Shown here one piece after another: positions 1-8,860 of a stretch of 64,000 nt of DNA. Positions within the stretch are counted from its first letter, which is position 1; each line of letters starts with the position of its first letter. This DNA comes from Denitrobaculum tricleocarpae. Its GTDB lineage: Bacteria > Pseudomonadota > Alphaproteobacteria > Kiloniellales > Kiloniellaceae. The notes below the pieces were generated by a model. It made no database searches, had not been told where the DNA came from, and worked only from the letters and a program-made list of their open reading frames with translations. Where the stretch lies: positions 62,001 to 126,000 of the forward strand of contig NZ_ML660059.1 of NCBI RefSeq assembly GCF_007004665.1. The letters run 5' to 3'. A program made the translations under genes and the position numbers.

Positions 1-2
1 CA

Positions 3-740
3 GCCATCACTGTGGCGGTCATGCCGCTGGGCGCTATCGAGCAGCACGGCCCGCATCTGCCGGTTTCCACCGATGCCGTGATCGCGGAGGAGATGGCTAA
101 ACGCGCCTTGACGCAGTTGCCCGCCGACGTCCCCGCGCTGCTCATGCCGACGCAAGCGATCGGAAAATCGAACGAGCATCTGGCCTTCGCGGGCACCTTG
201 ACCTTGAGCGCCAAGACTCTGATCGATGTCTGGTATGAGGTCGCCGAAGGCGTGAAACGCGCCGGACTCGCGAAGATTTTATTCATCAACGCCCATGGCG
301 GCCAGCCGCAGATCATGGAAATCGTTGCCCGCGAGCTGCGGGTCAAACAGGAGATCCTGGTGGTCAGTTCCAGTTGGTGGCACATGGGCTTGCCTGAGGG
401 GCTGGTCGATGCGGAGGAAGTTCGGCATGGCATTCATGGCGGCACCATCGAAACCTCGATCATGTGCCACCTGCGCCCGGACCTGGTCAAAATGGACAAG
501 GCCGCCAACTTCGTGTCGATCCTGCCCGAAACCGAGGCGGCGAACGAACGCCTGCGCTATGTCGGCGGGGTCGGCATCGGCTGGCAGGCGCAGGATCTGC
601 ATCCGCTGGGCGTTGCAGGCGATGCGAGTAAGGCAACGCCCGAGATCGGCCGGGCCGTGGTCGAGCATGTGACCGCGGGGCTGGCGCGGCTGATCACCGA
701 AGTCTCGCTTCACCCGCTGTCCTCACTGGTTTCGCGGTAG
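3..740 (+). CDS. Creatininase-family amidohydrolase (5' end cut by the window edge)
   Basis: The visible part encodes about 245 residues of a creatininase-fold metal-dependent amidohydrolase. The frame is open back to the window edge (from base 3), so the GTG at 12 is probably internal and the true start lies outside. The motif LGAIEQHGPHLPVSTD supplies the family's Glu, His and Asp metal ligands, and NAHGG and HGGTIETS are the later conserved blocks. Family members hydrolyse cyclic or linear amides (creatinine, formamidopyrimidines, mycofactocin precursor). The next genes are an NMT1-type ABC importer and a cytosine-deaminase-like enzyme, so it probably acts on an imported N-containing compound. 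The substrate is inferred only loosely. Confidence 0.85.
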   Translation, partial: AITVAVMPLGAIEQHGPHLPVSTDAVIAEEMAKRALTQLPADVPALLMPTQAIGKSNEHLAFAGTLTLSAKTLIDVWYEVAEGVKRAGLAKILFINAHGGQPQIMEIVARELRVKQEILVVSSSWWHMGLPEGLVDAEEVRHGIHGGTIETSIMCHLRPDLVKMDKAANFVSILPETEAANERLRYVGGVGIGWQAQDLHPLGVAGDASKATPEIGRAVVEHVTAGLARLITEVSLHPLSSLVSR

Positions 741-1006
741 CGGCAAATCGCACCGCCATTGGTCCATCTGTTGTTCGAAAAACAAGCATGCTAGGCTACT
801 GGTCAAACAAAGGGCAAATGACCAAAAATTAGACTGACTTGGGGAATACCAGCCTTCAATCCGGCTTGCCTGCATAAGAATTCCAGTCAAACGCACTGGC
901 ACCGGACTTGCAGCAAGCAGCAGGTTGGACTCAACGAAAACACAGTGCAGGCGCCGGTTCCTCTCCGGCTCCACCCCCGAAAGCAAGAACAAGGGAGACC
1001 CGGGAC

Positions 1007-2074
1007 ATGCAATTGGTGAGAGATAACCTTTATGTCGCAGAAAAAAGCGTTGCAGCCTTCAAAAAAAGCCTGAAACGCGCCGCCGCCGGGACTCTCGCCG
1101 CCGGCCTTTTTGTCCTGACAAGCATCACCGCGGCAAAGGCGCTGGATGAAGTGACCTTCGGCACCAACTGGGTGGCCCAGGCAGAGCACGGCGGCTTCTA
1201 TCAGGCGGTTGCTGATGGCACCTATGAAAAGCACGGCCTGAAGGTCACCATTCTGCCGGGTGGCCCGCAGGCCAACAACCGCCTGCTTCTGCCCACGGGC
1301 AAGGTCGATTTCCTGATGGGCGGCAACATGCTGCAGGCTTTCTCGGCCGTGGAACAGGGTATTCCGACCAAGGCGATCGCGGCGGTCTTCCAGAAAGAGC
1401 CGCAGGTCATCATGACCCACCCCGGCCAGGGCCTGGACAGCTTCGAAAGTCTGAAGGACATCAAGCTTCTGATCGGCAAAGGCGGTCTCAACAGCTTTTA
1501 TCAGTGGATGATCTCGGAATACGGCTTTTCAGAAGACCAGGTGCGGCCCTACACCTATAACTCCGCGCCCTTCCTTGCCGACAAACGGCTCGGCCAGCAG
1601 GGTTATCTGACCTCCGAGCCCTTTGCGATCGAACGTGAGACCGGCGTTGAACCCAATATCTTCCTGCTCGCCGACTACGGCTTCGATACCTATTCCACCA
1701 CCATCGAGACCAGAAACGAATTGATCGAAGAAAATCCCGATCTGGTGCAACGCTTCGTCGATGCCTCGATCGAGGGCTGGTACAACTATCTCTATGGCGA
1801 CAATTCGGCGGCCAACGATCTGATCAAGACCGACAATCCGGAAATCACCGACGAACAAATCGCCTTTTCCATCGCCAAGATGAAGGAGTACGGCATCGTC
1901 GATTCCGGCGATACCGAGGCCCTGGGGATCGGCGCCATGAATGACGAACGCATGACCAGTTTCTTCAACAAGATGGTCAAGGCCAAGGTTGTCAGCGCCG
2001 ATGTCGATTACAAGCAATCCTACACGCTGGATTTCGTGAACAAGAAAGTCGGACTGGACCTGCGGCCGAAGTAA
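1007..2074 (+). CDS. ABC transporter substrate-binding protein, NMT1/THI5-like
   Basis: Periplasmic solute-binding protein of 355 residues. The ATG at 1007 is preceded by AAGGGAG at 991-997. An upstream in-frame start at 908 would add a Pro/Arg-rich stretch and is rejected. The N-terminus has Lys/Arg residues, then a hydrophobic stretch (LAAGLFVLTSITAAKA) typical of a signal peptide. The mature start FGTNWVAQAEHGGFYQA matches the NMT1/THI5 pattern seen in ThiY and other pyrimidine-type binding proteins. The ATPase and permease genes follow directly. The ligand could be a pyrimidine-like or other N-heterocyclic compound, given the deaminase-like gene downstream; this is inference. Confidence 0.88.
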   Translation: MQLVRDNLYVAEKSVAAFKKSLKRAAAGTLAAGLFVLTSITAAKALDEVTFGTNWVAQAEHGGFYQAVADGTYEKHGLKVTILPGGPQANNRLLLPTGKVDFLMGGNMLQAFSAVEQGIPTKAIAAVFQKEPQVIMTHPGQGLDSFESLKDIKLLIGKGGLNSFYQWMISEYGFSEDQVRPYTYNSAPFLADKRLGQQGYLTSEPFAIERETGVEPNIFLLADYGFDTYSTTIETRNELIEENPDLVQRFVDASIEGWYNYLYGDNSAANDLIKTDNPEITDEQIAFSIAKMKEYGIVDSGDTEALGIGAMNDERMTSFFNKMVKAKVVSADVDYKQSYTLDFVNKKVGLDLRPK

Positions 2075-2086
2075 GTGGTGGGCGTC

Positions 2087-2893
2087 ATGGCCGAGGTTAA
2101 AACAGCGCAGGGAAACGGCAATGTCGTTTCCCTGCGCCATGTCTCCAAGCGCTTCTCCAACGGCACTCTTGCCCTGCAGGACATGTCGCTCGACATCGGC
2201 AAGGGCGACTTCGTCAGCCTCCTGGGCCCCTCCGGCTGCGGGAAGTCGACGGCCCTGCGGATCATCGCGGGCCTGGGAGACACGACAGAAGGACAAGTTC
2301 ACTGGCCGGACGGCAAGCCCGAACGCGGAGACATCGGTTTCGTGTTCCAGGAACCGACCCTGATGCCGTGGGCCAATGTTTTCGAGAATGTCTGGCTGCC
2401 GCGGCGCCTGGACGGCGCCTCGAAATCGACGGTCCGCGACGAAGTCAGCGAAGCTCTGGAGATGGTTGGCCTCGGCGGCTTCGCAGCCGCCTATCCGCGC
2501 GAACTTTCAGGCGGCATGAAAATGCGCGTCTCCATTGCCCGCGCCCTGGTGACCAAGCCGAAGATTCTCCTGATGGACGAGCCCTTTGCCGCCCTGGACG
2601 AAATTACACGTTTCAAGCTCAACGACGATCTTCTGCATCTCTGGGAGGCGCACCACTGGACGGTTGTCTTTGTCACCCATAGCGTTTTTGAGTCTGTCTA
2701 CCTCTCGAACCGCATCGTGGTGATGGCAGCACGTCCGGGCCGGGTGGCCCAGCAACTCGGCAACGATGCGCCCCATCCCAGGGGAGATGGCTTCCGCACC
2801 TCCGAGGACTATGCCCACCTCTGCCGGAACGCGTCGGATGCGCTGCATGCCGCCATGGATGAACACACGACCCGAGCGGAGGTCACGGCATGA
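2087..2893 (+). CDS. ABC transporter ATP-binding protein (SsuB/TauB/ThiZ type)
   Basis: ATPase subunit of the NMT1-type importer. Walker A GPSGCGKST lies near residues 46-54, followed by the Q-loop FVFQEPTLMPW, the signature LSGGMKMRVSIARAL and Walker B LLMDEPFAALDE. I chose the ATG at 2087; GTG codons at 2075 and 2078 are also in frame but lie directly at the previous stop. The stop overlaps the start of the permease gene by 4 bases, so the two are translationally coupled. It powers uptake of the ligand captured by the product of 1007-2074. Confidence 0.92.
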   Translation: MAEVKTAQGNGNVVSLRHVSKRFSNGTLALQDMSLDIGKGDFVSLLGPSGCGKSTALRIIAGLGDTTEGQVHWPDGKPERGDIGFVFQEPTLMPWANVFENVWLPRRLDGASKSTVRDEVSEALEMVGLGGFAAAYPRELSGGMKMRVSIARALVTKPKILLMDEPFAALDEITRFKLNDDLLHLWEAHHWTVVFVTHSVFESVYLSNRIVVMAARPGRVAQQLGNDAPHPRGDGFRTSEDYAHLCRNASDALHAAMDEHTTRAEVTA

Positions 2894-3825
2894 ACGTCTC
2901 ACCGACCGACCCGGCCGGTGGTACCGGCCCCAGACCAGCCGAAGCAGCGGGCTCAAGATCAAGTAAAGCGGGGAACATGACCAGCGCCCTCGAAGAAACC
3001 GCCTTAAAGTCCGGTCCCGACTTGAGAGCCGCCGCGGAGCGCCGGGACCGCTGGCTGCGGATTATCCTTCCCGTGGTTATCCTGACGAGCGCCATTCTCG
3101 GCTGGGAAGCGCTCGTGCGGATACAGGAAATTCCGCATTACATCCTGCCGGCGCCAAGCCTGATTATGGAAACCCTGGTCAAGGACTGGGCGGTGCTCTC
3201 CGGCTCGCTGATCACGACGCTGCAAATCACCTTTGCCGCCCTGGCAGTCGCGGTCGCGGGCGGTGTCGGACTGGCGGTGCTTTTCACCCAGTCGAAATGG
3301 GTGGAAATCAGTTTCTTTCCTTTTGCTGTCATCCTGCAGGTTACGCCAATTATCGCCATCGCGCCGCTGATCCTGATCTATGTGGACAGCATCCCAGTGG
3401 CCCTGCTGATCTGTGCCTGGATCGTCGCCTTTTTTCCAATCCTCTCCAACACGACCCTGGGTCTGAATTCGGCCGATCACAATCTGCGCAATCTATTCCA
3501 GCTCTACGGCGCCTCGCGCTGGCAAACGCTCTGGCACCTGCAGCTTCCCGCCGCCATGCCCTACTTCCTGGGTGGCCTGAAGATCGCCGGCGGATTGGCC
3601 TTGATCGGTGCGATCGTCGCGGAATTCGCCGCCGGCTCGGCAGGGCGCGGCGCGGGACTGGCCTACCGCATTCTGGAATCCGGTTACCGCCTCAACATTC
3701 CACGCATGTTCGCCGCACTGCTGCTGATCTCCGTAACCGGTATTCTGATTTTTCTGACCTTCAGCCTGCTGTCCCATCTGATGCTGAGAAAGTGGCACGA
3801 AAGCGCCATAAAGCGGGAGAACTGA
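2890..3825 (+). CDS. ABC transporter permease (BPD_transp_1, SsuC/TauC type)
   Basis: Integral membrane subunit of 311 residues with about six hydrophobic segments after a roughly 55-residue polar N-terminus. The cytoplasmic loop contacting the ATPase carries FQLYGASRWQTLWHLQLPAA, a typical EAA-like motif. The start at 2890 overlaps the ATPase stop and has a GGAGG seven bases upstream. A second ATG at 2977 has a good GGGGA site of its own and would remove the unusual polar leader, so the exact start is open. It completes a substrate-binding protein, ATPase and permease importer. Confidence 0.92.
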   Translation: MNVSPTDPAGGTGPRPAEAAGSRSSKAGNMTSALEETALKSGPDLRAAAERRDRWLRIILPVVILTSAILGWEALVRIQEIPHYILPAPSLIMETLVKDWAVLSGSLITTLQITFAALAVAVAGGVGLAVLFTQSKWVEISFFPFAVILQVTPIIAIAPLILIYVDSIPVALLICAWIVAFFPILSNTTLGLNSADHNLRNLFQLYGASRWQTLWHLQLPAAMPYFLGGLKIAGGLALIGAIVAEFAAGSAGRGAGLAYRILESGYRLNIPRMFAALLLISVTGILIFLTFSLLSHLMLRKWHESAIKREN

Positions 3826-3827
3826 TC

Positions 3828-5159
3828 GTGCGCGAAAAGGCTGAACAACAGCACACCTGGATTACCAACGCAAAGCTGCCGGTCGCCCTGCTGGAGCCGG
3901 ACACGGCCCTCGACCTTCAAAGCGCCGACCCTGAAGGGCTGATCTCAGCGGATATCCGCATCGAAGGATCGCGCATCGCCGAAATCACACCCCCGGCACG
4001 CCGGCAGGGGAAAGAGCAGATCGATCAGCGCGAAGGAATGATCCTGCCCTGCTTCGTGGACATGCATACCCATATCGACAAAGGCCATATCTGGCCCCGC
4101 AAACCCAATCCGGACGGCACCTTCGATGGAGCGCTCTCCGCCGTCCTGGAGGACCGAGAGGTTAATTGGGACGCGGCGGACGTCCGCCGGCGCATGGACT
4201 TCTCGTTGCGTTGCGCTTACGCCCATGGGACTGCCGCGCTGCGCACTCATTTGGACTCCTCGGATCCGCAGCACAAGATTTCCTGGCCACTCTTTGCCGA
4301 AATGCGTGAAGAGTGGGCGGGCCGGATCGACCTGCAGGCGGCCTCGATCCTGGGGATCGATCGCTTTCTCGAAGGCTTCGGGCCGGAACTGGCGGATCAG
4401 GTTGCGGCCTGCGGCGGTATACTGGGGGCTGTCACCTTCATGATGCCGGGCCTCGACGAAGCTCTGGATATCATTTTTCAGCTGGCCGCGGATCGGGGGC
4501 TCGACCTCGACTTTCACAGTGATGAAAGCCTGGACCCGGAGTCCAGGAGCCTGCGGCATGTCGCCGAAGCCGCGATTCGCAACGATTTCCCCGGGCGTGT
4601 CGTCTGCGGCCACTGCTGCTCGATAGCCTACCAGCCACCCGAAGAGGCCGAAGCCTGCCTCGACCTCCTGCTGGAAGCCAAGATCGCGATCGTTTCCCTG
4701 CCTATGTGCAACATGTACCTGCAGGACCGTGCCGAGCAGCGCACGCCGCATGCGCGCGGTGTCACACTTTTGCGCGAAATGCGGAACTGGGGTATCCCGG
4801 TGGCCGTTGCCTCGGACAACACGCGCGACCCCTTTTATGGCTATGGTGATCTGGACGGACTGGAAGTTCTCCGCGAGGCCATACGCATCCTGCAGCTTGA
4901 TTGCCCGGTGCGCGAGTGGGTCTCGGTCATGACCCGCTGGCCCGCGGATATCATCGGCCGCCCCGACCTTGGACGTCTGGCGGTCGGGGGCCCGGCGGAT
5001 CTGCTGCTGTTCGACGGACGCAACTACTCGGAGCTGCTGTCCCGCCCGGAGAGCGGACGGCGGGTAATACGAAGCGGCCGCATCATCGACAGCAGCTTAC
5101 CGGACTACCGGGAACTGGACGATCTGATGACCGGAAAATCACTTAAGGGAGCGGCATGA
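3828..5159 (+). CDS. Cytosine deaminase-like amidohydrolase
   Basis: A 443-residue amidohydrolase-superfamily enzyme beginning at GTG 3828, two bases after the permease stop, with a purine-rich AAGCGGGAGA upstream. Metal-site motifs are FVDMHTHIDKGH, DFHSDES, the VVCGHCCS His and ASDNTRDPFYGYGDLD. The last matches the CodA pattern in which an Asp activates the zinc-bound water and the loop FYGYG follows. CodA-type enzymes deaminate cytosine, isocytosine, creatinine-like and triazine-type rings. The downstream FAD oxidase gene overlaps its stop by 4 bases. I infer ring deamination or hydrolysis of the imported compound; the actual substrate is unknown. Confidence 0.87.
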   Translation: MREKAEQQHTWITNAKLPVALLEPDTALDLQSADPEGLISADIRIEGSRIAEITPPARRQGKEQIDQREGMILPCFVDMHTHIDKGHIWPRKPNPDGTFDGALSAVLEDREVNWDAADVRRRMDFSLRCAYAHGTAALRTHLDSSDPQHKISWPLFAEMREEWAGRIDLQAASILGIDRFLEGFGPELADQVAACGGILGAVTFMMPGLDEALDIIFQLAADRGLDLDFHSDESLDPESRSLRHVAEAAIRNDFPGRVVCGHCCSIAYQPPEEAEACLDLLLEAKIAIVSLPMCNMYLQDRAEQRTPHARGVTLLREMRNWGIPVAVASDNTRDPFYGYGDLDGLEVLREAIRILQLDCPVREWVSVMTRWPADIIGRPDLGRLAVGGPADLLLFDGRNYSELLSRPESGRRVIRSGRIIDSSLPDYRELDDLMTGKSLKGAA

Positions 5160-6592
5160 GTCAGTACGAAATCTCCGCGTTGAAGCAGGAACTCACCGGT
5201 CTCGCGATGGTCGACGATCCGCGCCTCGTACGTCAGAAAAGCCGCGACTTCTTCTGGTATTCGCCGGTCCTGAAACGTCAGCTTGATCATGTTTCGGGCG
5301 ATCTGGTGGTCACGCCCCGAAACGAGGCAGAAGTCATCCGGGTCCTCAAAGCCTGTTACGCCCAAGGGGTTCCGGTGACACCGCGCGGTGCAGGCACCGG
5401 CAACTATGGCCAGGCCATGCCGTTATCCGGCGGTGTCGTCTTGAACCTCGCGGAGATGCGGGCCGTACGCGAAATCGGCGAAGGCCGCGTGGTCACCGAG
5501 CCCGGCGCGATCATTGCCAAGATCGACGAAGAGACCCGCGCCCACAGCCGCCAGGAAATGCGGATGTTTCCCTCGACCTACCGTACTGCGTCGATTGGCG
5601 GATTTATCGGCGGCGGGTCCGGCGGGGTCGGCTCCATCACCTGGGGCGGACTGCGCGACTTCGGCAATGTTCTGCGCCTGCGCATCGTCACCATGGAGGC
5701 TGAGCCGAGACAGCTGGAACTGACCGGTGAAGACCTGCACAAGGTCATGCACGCCTACGGCACCAACGGCATTATCACCGAGGTCGAGGCGCCGCTTGCC
5801 CCAGCCTATGACTGGACTGAGGTCATTGTGGGTTTCGATGATTTCATGACCGGGGCGCGCTACGCCAACGACCTCGCACGCCAGGACGGGATCCTGAAAA
5901 AGCTGATCACGCCCATCGCCGCGCCGACCCCGCACGACTATCTGAGCCGAGACCATAGCTTTGCGCGCCGCGATCAATCGGTGGTGCTGTTGATGATTGC
6001 GCCGCATGCCATGGACGCTTTTTTGACGTTCCACCAGCGCGCAACCGGGAACGCGGCTGCGGGCGGCAAAAGCGAGATCCTGTTCCGTTCGGACAAAACG
6101 ACGGAGGAAGAGCGCAAGAACCTTCCGCCGGTTTACGAACTGGCCTGGAATCACACGACCCTCTGCGCCCGCAGGGTCGAGAGAGACATCACTTATCTTC
6201 AGGTGCTCTATCCTTTCCCCGGTCAACTTGAACTGATTGAAAAGATCCACAAGCACTTCGGCGACGAGGTGCCGGCGCACCTGGAATTTGTGCGCTTTGA
6301 CGGCGACATCACATGTTTCGGCCTTCCACTGGTGCACTTCTCGGACGAGAAGCGTCTGGAAGAGATCATGACCATCCACGAGGACATGGGTGCGCCGATC
6401 TTTAATCCGCACCGCTTTACGCTCGAAGAGGGCGGTATGAAGCAAACCGACGCCGTGCAATTGGCGTTCAAGCGCGAAGCCGATCCGCGGGGCCTTCTCA
6501 ATCCCGGGAAAATGATTGCCTGGGACGACCCGGAGTTCGATTACAGCAGCCAGAAGACCTATCTCTTTCCTGGCATGCAAAGCGCTGAGTAG
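5156..6592 (+). CDS. FAD-binding oxidoreductase (FAD-linked oxidase / GlcD-like)
   Basis: A 478-residue flavoprotein of the PCMH/VAO superfamily. The FAD pyrophosphate loop is TPRGAGTGNYGQAMPLSGG (about residues 80-98), followed by SIGGFIGGGSGGVGSITWG. The C-terminal end DPRGLLNPGKMI is the usual signature of GlcD/D-lactate dehydrogenase-like oxidases. The start overlaps the amidohydrolase stop (ATGA). It probably oxidises a 2-hydroxy acid or an amine intermediate released by the upstream enzymes. No Fe-S subunit gene accompanies it, so the electron acceptor is unclear; the two flavodoxin-fold proteins downstream are candidates. Confidence 0.87.
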   Translation: MSQYEISALKQELTGLAMVDDPRLVRQKSRDFFWYSPVLKRQLDHVSGDLVVTPRNEAEVIRVLKACYAQGVPVTPRGAGTGNYGQAMPLSGGVVLNLAEMRAVREIGEGRVVTEPGAIIAKIDEETRAHSRQEMRMFPSTYRTASIGGFIGGGSGGVGSITWGGLRDFGNVLRLRIVTMEAEPRQLELTGEDLHKVMHAYGTNGIITEVEAPLAPAYDWTEVIVGFDDFMTGARYANDLARQDGILKKLITPIAAPTPHDYLSRDHSFARRDQSVVLLMIAPHAMDAFLTFHQRATGNAAAGGKSEILFRSDKTTEEERKNLPPVYELAWNHTTLCARRVERDITYLQVLYPFPGQLELIEKIHKHFGDEVPAHLEFVRFDGDITCFGLPLVHFSDEKRLEEIMTIHEDMGAPIFNPHRFTLEEGGMKQTDAVQLAFKREADPRGLLNPGKMIAWDDPEFDYSSQKTYLFPGMQSAE

Positions 6593-6600
6593 GCCGGGAA

Positions 6601-7182
6601 ATGCGCGTCCTGGTCCTTTTCGCACATCCCGTCGAAACCTCATTCCAGGCCGCCCTTCACAGCCGTGTCGTCGAAACCCTCACTTCAGGCGGGCACGAGG
6701 TGGATGATTGCGATCTCTACGCCGAAGGCTTCGACCCCCGCCTGACGCGCGCCGAGCGCCTCGCCTACCACGACCTTACGGCAGACCGCTCCCCGGTGCA
6801 GGAATACATCGACCGCCTTCAGGCGGCGCAGGCTCTGGTACTGGTCTTTCCGGTCTGGAATTTCGGTTATCCGGCGATCCTGAAAGGCTTTTTCGATCGT
6901 GTTTTCCTGCCCGGAGTCGCCTTTCGCATGGAAAACGGCAAGGTCAGGCCGTCACTGGGTAACCTCAAACGCACGGCGGCCGTCGTGACCTATGGCGGCA
7001 GCCGCATGCGGGCGTTTTTGCTTGGGGATGCGCCCCGCAAACAGGTCACCCGTGTGTTGCGGGCGCAAACATTGGGCACTCCACAGGATTATCTGGCACT
7101 CTATGACCTTAACCGCGCCAGCGCAGATAAGCGCGCCGCGTTCTTGCAGCATATTCAAGCCGTGATGGAAAATTTTAAGTGA
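6601..7182 (+). CDS. NAD(P)H-dependent oxidoreductase, flavodoxin fold (first of two)
   Basis: A 193-residue flavodoxin-like protein of the NQO1/MdaB/KefF type. It opens MRVLVLFAHPVETSFQAAL, the FMN/FAD phosphate-binding strand-loop, and contains LVFPVWNFGYPAILKGFFDRV, the conserved flavin-binding segment that also contacts the hydride donor. It is followed by a paralogue overlapping its stop (GTG at 7179), so the pair may form a heterodimer or be a recent duplication. It probably performs two-electron reduction of a quinone or quinone-like intermediate in the pathway of this operon. Confidence 0.85.
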   Translation: MRVLVLFAHPVETSFQAALHSRVVETLTSGGHEVDDCDLYAEGFDPRLTRAERLAYHDLTADRSPVQEYIDRLQAAQALVLVFPVWNFGYPAILKGFFDRVFLPGVAFRMENGKVRPSLGNLKRTAAVVTYGGSRMRAFLLGDAPRKQVTRVLRAQTLGTPQDYLALYDLNRASADKRAAFLQHIQAVMENFK

Positions 7183-7769
7183 GAATTTTACTTGTCTACA
7201 GTCACCCGGTCCCGGAGAGCTTCAACGCGGCGGTAAGGGACACGGCCGTGGAAACCCTGAACCGGGCCGGACACGATGTGAAGCTGCTCGATCTCTATGC
7301 CGCCGGCTTCGACCCGGTGATGCATATGCAGGAGCGGCGCGATTACCACACCAGGGACCTCAACGAGGACCCGGTCAAGGACCACATCGAGCTGCTGAGA
7401 TGGGCGGAGGGTTTGCTCTTCGTCTATCCGACCTGGTGGTACGGTTTGCCGGCGATGCTGAAAGGCTGGCTGGACCGGGTCTGGGTACCTCACGTTACCT
7501 TTACGATGCCCGAGGGCAATCAGCCGATCCGTCCGCTCATGACCCACATTCGCTTTCTGGGCGCGGTAACGACCTGCGGCGCACCCTGGTGGTGGAGCAA
7601 GGTCGTCGGAGAACCGGGACGCCGCACAATCCTGCGGGGTATAGGTGCGCTCTGCGCGAAGCGCTGCCGGAAGCTCTGGCTGGCGCATTACAAGATGGAC
7701 GCTTCGACAGACAGCAGCCGGAGGCTTTTTCTCGAACAGCTGCAAAGCAAGCTCAGGCGGATTCGATAA
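7179..7769 (+). CDS. NAD(P)H-dependent oxidoreductase, flavodoxin fold (second of two)
   Basis: Paralogue of the preceding gene (196 residues, GTG start overlapping the previous stop). Parallel motifs are MRILLVYSHPVPESFNAAV and LFVYPTWWYGLPAMLKGWLDRV. The insert HIRFLGAVTTCGAPWWW is specific to this copy and resembles the acceptor-binding loop of NQO-type enzymes. It is the last gene of the operon; a strong hairpin with a short T run follows at 7861-7912. The tandem arrangement with overlapping codons suggests co-translation and possibly a heteromeric enzyme. Confidence 0.85.
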   Translation: MRILLVYSHPVPESFNAAVRDTAVETLNRAGHDVKLLDLYAAGFDPVMHMQERRDYHTRDLNEDPVKDHIELLRWAEGLLFVYPTWWYGLPAMLKGWLDRVWVPHVTFTMPEGNQPIRPLMTHIRFLGAVTTCGAPWWWSKVVGEPGRRTILRGIGALCAKRCRKLWLAHYKMDASTDSSRRLFLEQLQSKLRRIR

Positions 7770-7798
7770 AAACCGCAAATCGCCGGAAGCTTAAACCG

Positions 7799-7846
7799 GA
7801 GTGCGATCGCTCCCGATTCCGTGGATCACGCGGGAGCATCGCTCTC
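7799..7846 (+). repeat. Imperfect inverted repeat downstream of the first operon
   Basis: The arms GAGTGCGATCGCTCCCG (7799-7815) and CGGGAGCATCGCTCTC (7831-7846) can pair with one bulge and one mismatch around a 15-base loop. No T run follows. It is probably an mRNA 3' stabiliser, or part of a bipartite terminator together with 7861-7912. Confidence 0.45.
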
Positions 7847-7860
7847 TCAGATCAACGCAA

Positions 7861-7912
7861 GGGGCTGGTTCTGCTTCAGACTCACTGCGATGAAGAACAA
7901 CCAGCCTCTTTT
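7861..7912 (+). terminator. Probable rho-independent terminator of the first operon
   Basis: The arms GGCTGGTT (7863-7870) and AACCAGCC (7899-7906), extended by CTTCA/TGAAG, form a hairpin followed by TCTTTT. It lies between the convergent flavodoxin-fold gene (plus strand) and the XRE gene (minus strand). Confidence 0.6.
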
Positions 7913-7917
7913 CCTGT

Positions 7918-8295
7918 TCAGCCGTCTGCCAGAGTCCGGCAAAGCTGACGCAGAGCAAGCTGATGCTTGGCGTTCTCGATCCGGGAAAAATTCCGCACGA
8001 GATCCATGTGGTGCCGCTTCGGGCCGGTCTCATCGGCTTCGATGCCCTGCTCGATGCCCTCGTAAAAGTAGCTGACCGGAACGCCCATGACGCGGGCAAT
8101 CTCGAACAGCCGACCCGCGGTCACACGGTTGGTGCCGCGCTCATACTTCTGGGCCTGCTGATAGGTCACTTTAATGCGCTGAGCCAGCATCTGCTGGGTA
8201 AAGCCAAGAGCAATACGCCGTTCGCGGATCCGGTTCGCGACATACTTGTCGACCTGCTGGTTGCTTGGCTCTGTGGCCGGTAATTCCTGATACAT
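7918..8295 (-). CDS. XRE-family helix-turn-helix regulator
   Basis: A 125-residue cytoplasmic DNA-binding protein. The HTH occupies about residues 20-75, with RIRERRIALGFTQQMLAQRI, a recognition helix YQQAQKYERGTNRV and GRLFEIARVMGVPVSYFYEG, the usual closing segment of the domain. It belongs to the common alphaproteobacterial single-domain XRE group that has a short C-terminal tail. It lies in the same direction as the degenerate receiver gene upstream of it, with an 80-base gap. Its targets are not evident. Confidence 0.88.
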   Translation of the reverse strand: MYQELPATEPSNQQVDKYVANRIRERRIALGFTQQMLAQRIKVTYQQAQKYERGTNRVTAGRLFEIARVMGVPVSYFYEGIEQGIEADETGPKRHHMDLVRNFSRIENAKHQLALRQLCRTLADG

Positions 8296-8375
8296 TTTTT
8301 TGATCCTTCTGGTCTCTCACACTCGGTTCAATTGGTCGGCCGGGCCATCGCATCGACCCGCGGTTCAACGAGGCT

Positions 8376-8840
8376 TCAACAGCCTCTAGGGTCGGCCTCG
8401 CGAGCAGCCAACCGACGGGACAGCAAAGAGCTGACATCCGCTTTGCTTATGGGTTCAACCATGACGTCAACATCCAAACCTACTTTCGCGGATGCGAGCT
8501 CACGGGCCGCACCTAGGAAAAAACTCTCCTTGCTCGACGTCAGGACAACGTGCGCACTCGAATCACGAGCATCCAGCCAGTTGACCAACTCAAACCCATC
8601 CATGCCTTGCGAAAAGAAGTCATAGACGATGACCGAAGGTGCGAAGCGCTCGTAAATCCGCAGAAACTCGCGGGTACTTGATGTCACCTCCACCTGATAG
8701 CCAAGGGCTTCGCCAACCTCGCGTGTTAGCTTTAGAAAGGAACAAGCCCCATCGAGCACCAGAAGTCTGCGGCCCAGATCACCCTTCGCCGGAGCGGCAT
8801 CACCGTCCGTTGAATTGTCTGGGTTCGAGTGTGCAAACAT
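8376..8840 (-). CDS. Atypical response-regulator receiver protein
   Basis: A 154-residue protein consisting mainly of a CheY-like receiver (about residues 22-145). The likely phospho-acceptor Asp is in SVIVYDFFSQGMDGFELV. The usual acidic pair is reduced to LDG in LLVLDGACSFL, and the conserved Lys before the final Pro is replaced by Glu in VMVEP. The switch Ser/Thr is present in LTSSK. Phosphorylation chemistry may therefore be weakened or absent. I chose the ATG at 8840, which has GGAG nine bases upstream. A TTG at 8876 would sit inside a putative operator. It is divergent from a marR-type gene. Confidence 0.72.
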   Translation of the reverse strand: MFAHSNPDNSTDGDAAPAKGDLGRRLLVLDGACSFLKLTREVGEALGYQVEVTSSTREFLRIYERFAPSVIVYDFFSQGMDGFELVNWLDARDSSAHVVLTSSKESFFLGAARELASAKVGLDVDVMVEPISKADVSSLLSRRLAAREADPRGC

Positions 8841-8860
8841 TCCAGTGGTCTCCAAGTTGT

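Noticed and set aside
741-1006. Thiamine pyrophosphate riboswitch before the NMT1-type binding protein
   Set aside because: I looked for the conserved CTGAGA and ACC-TGATC-type elements and did not find them.
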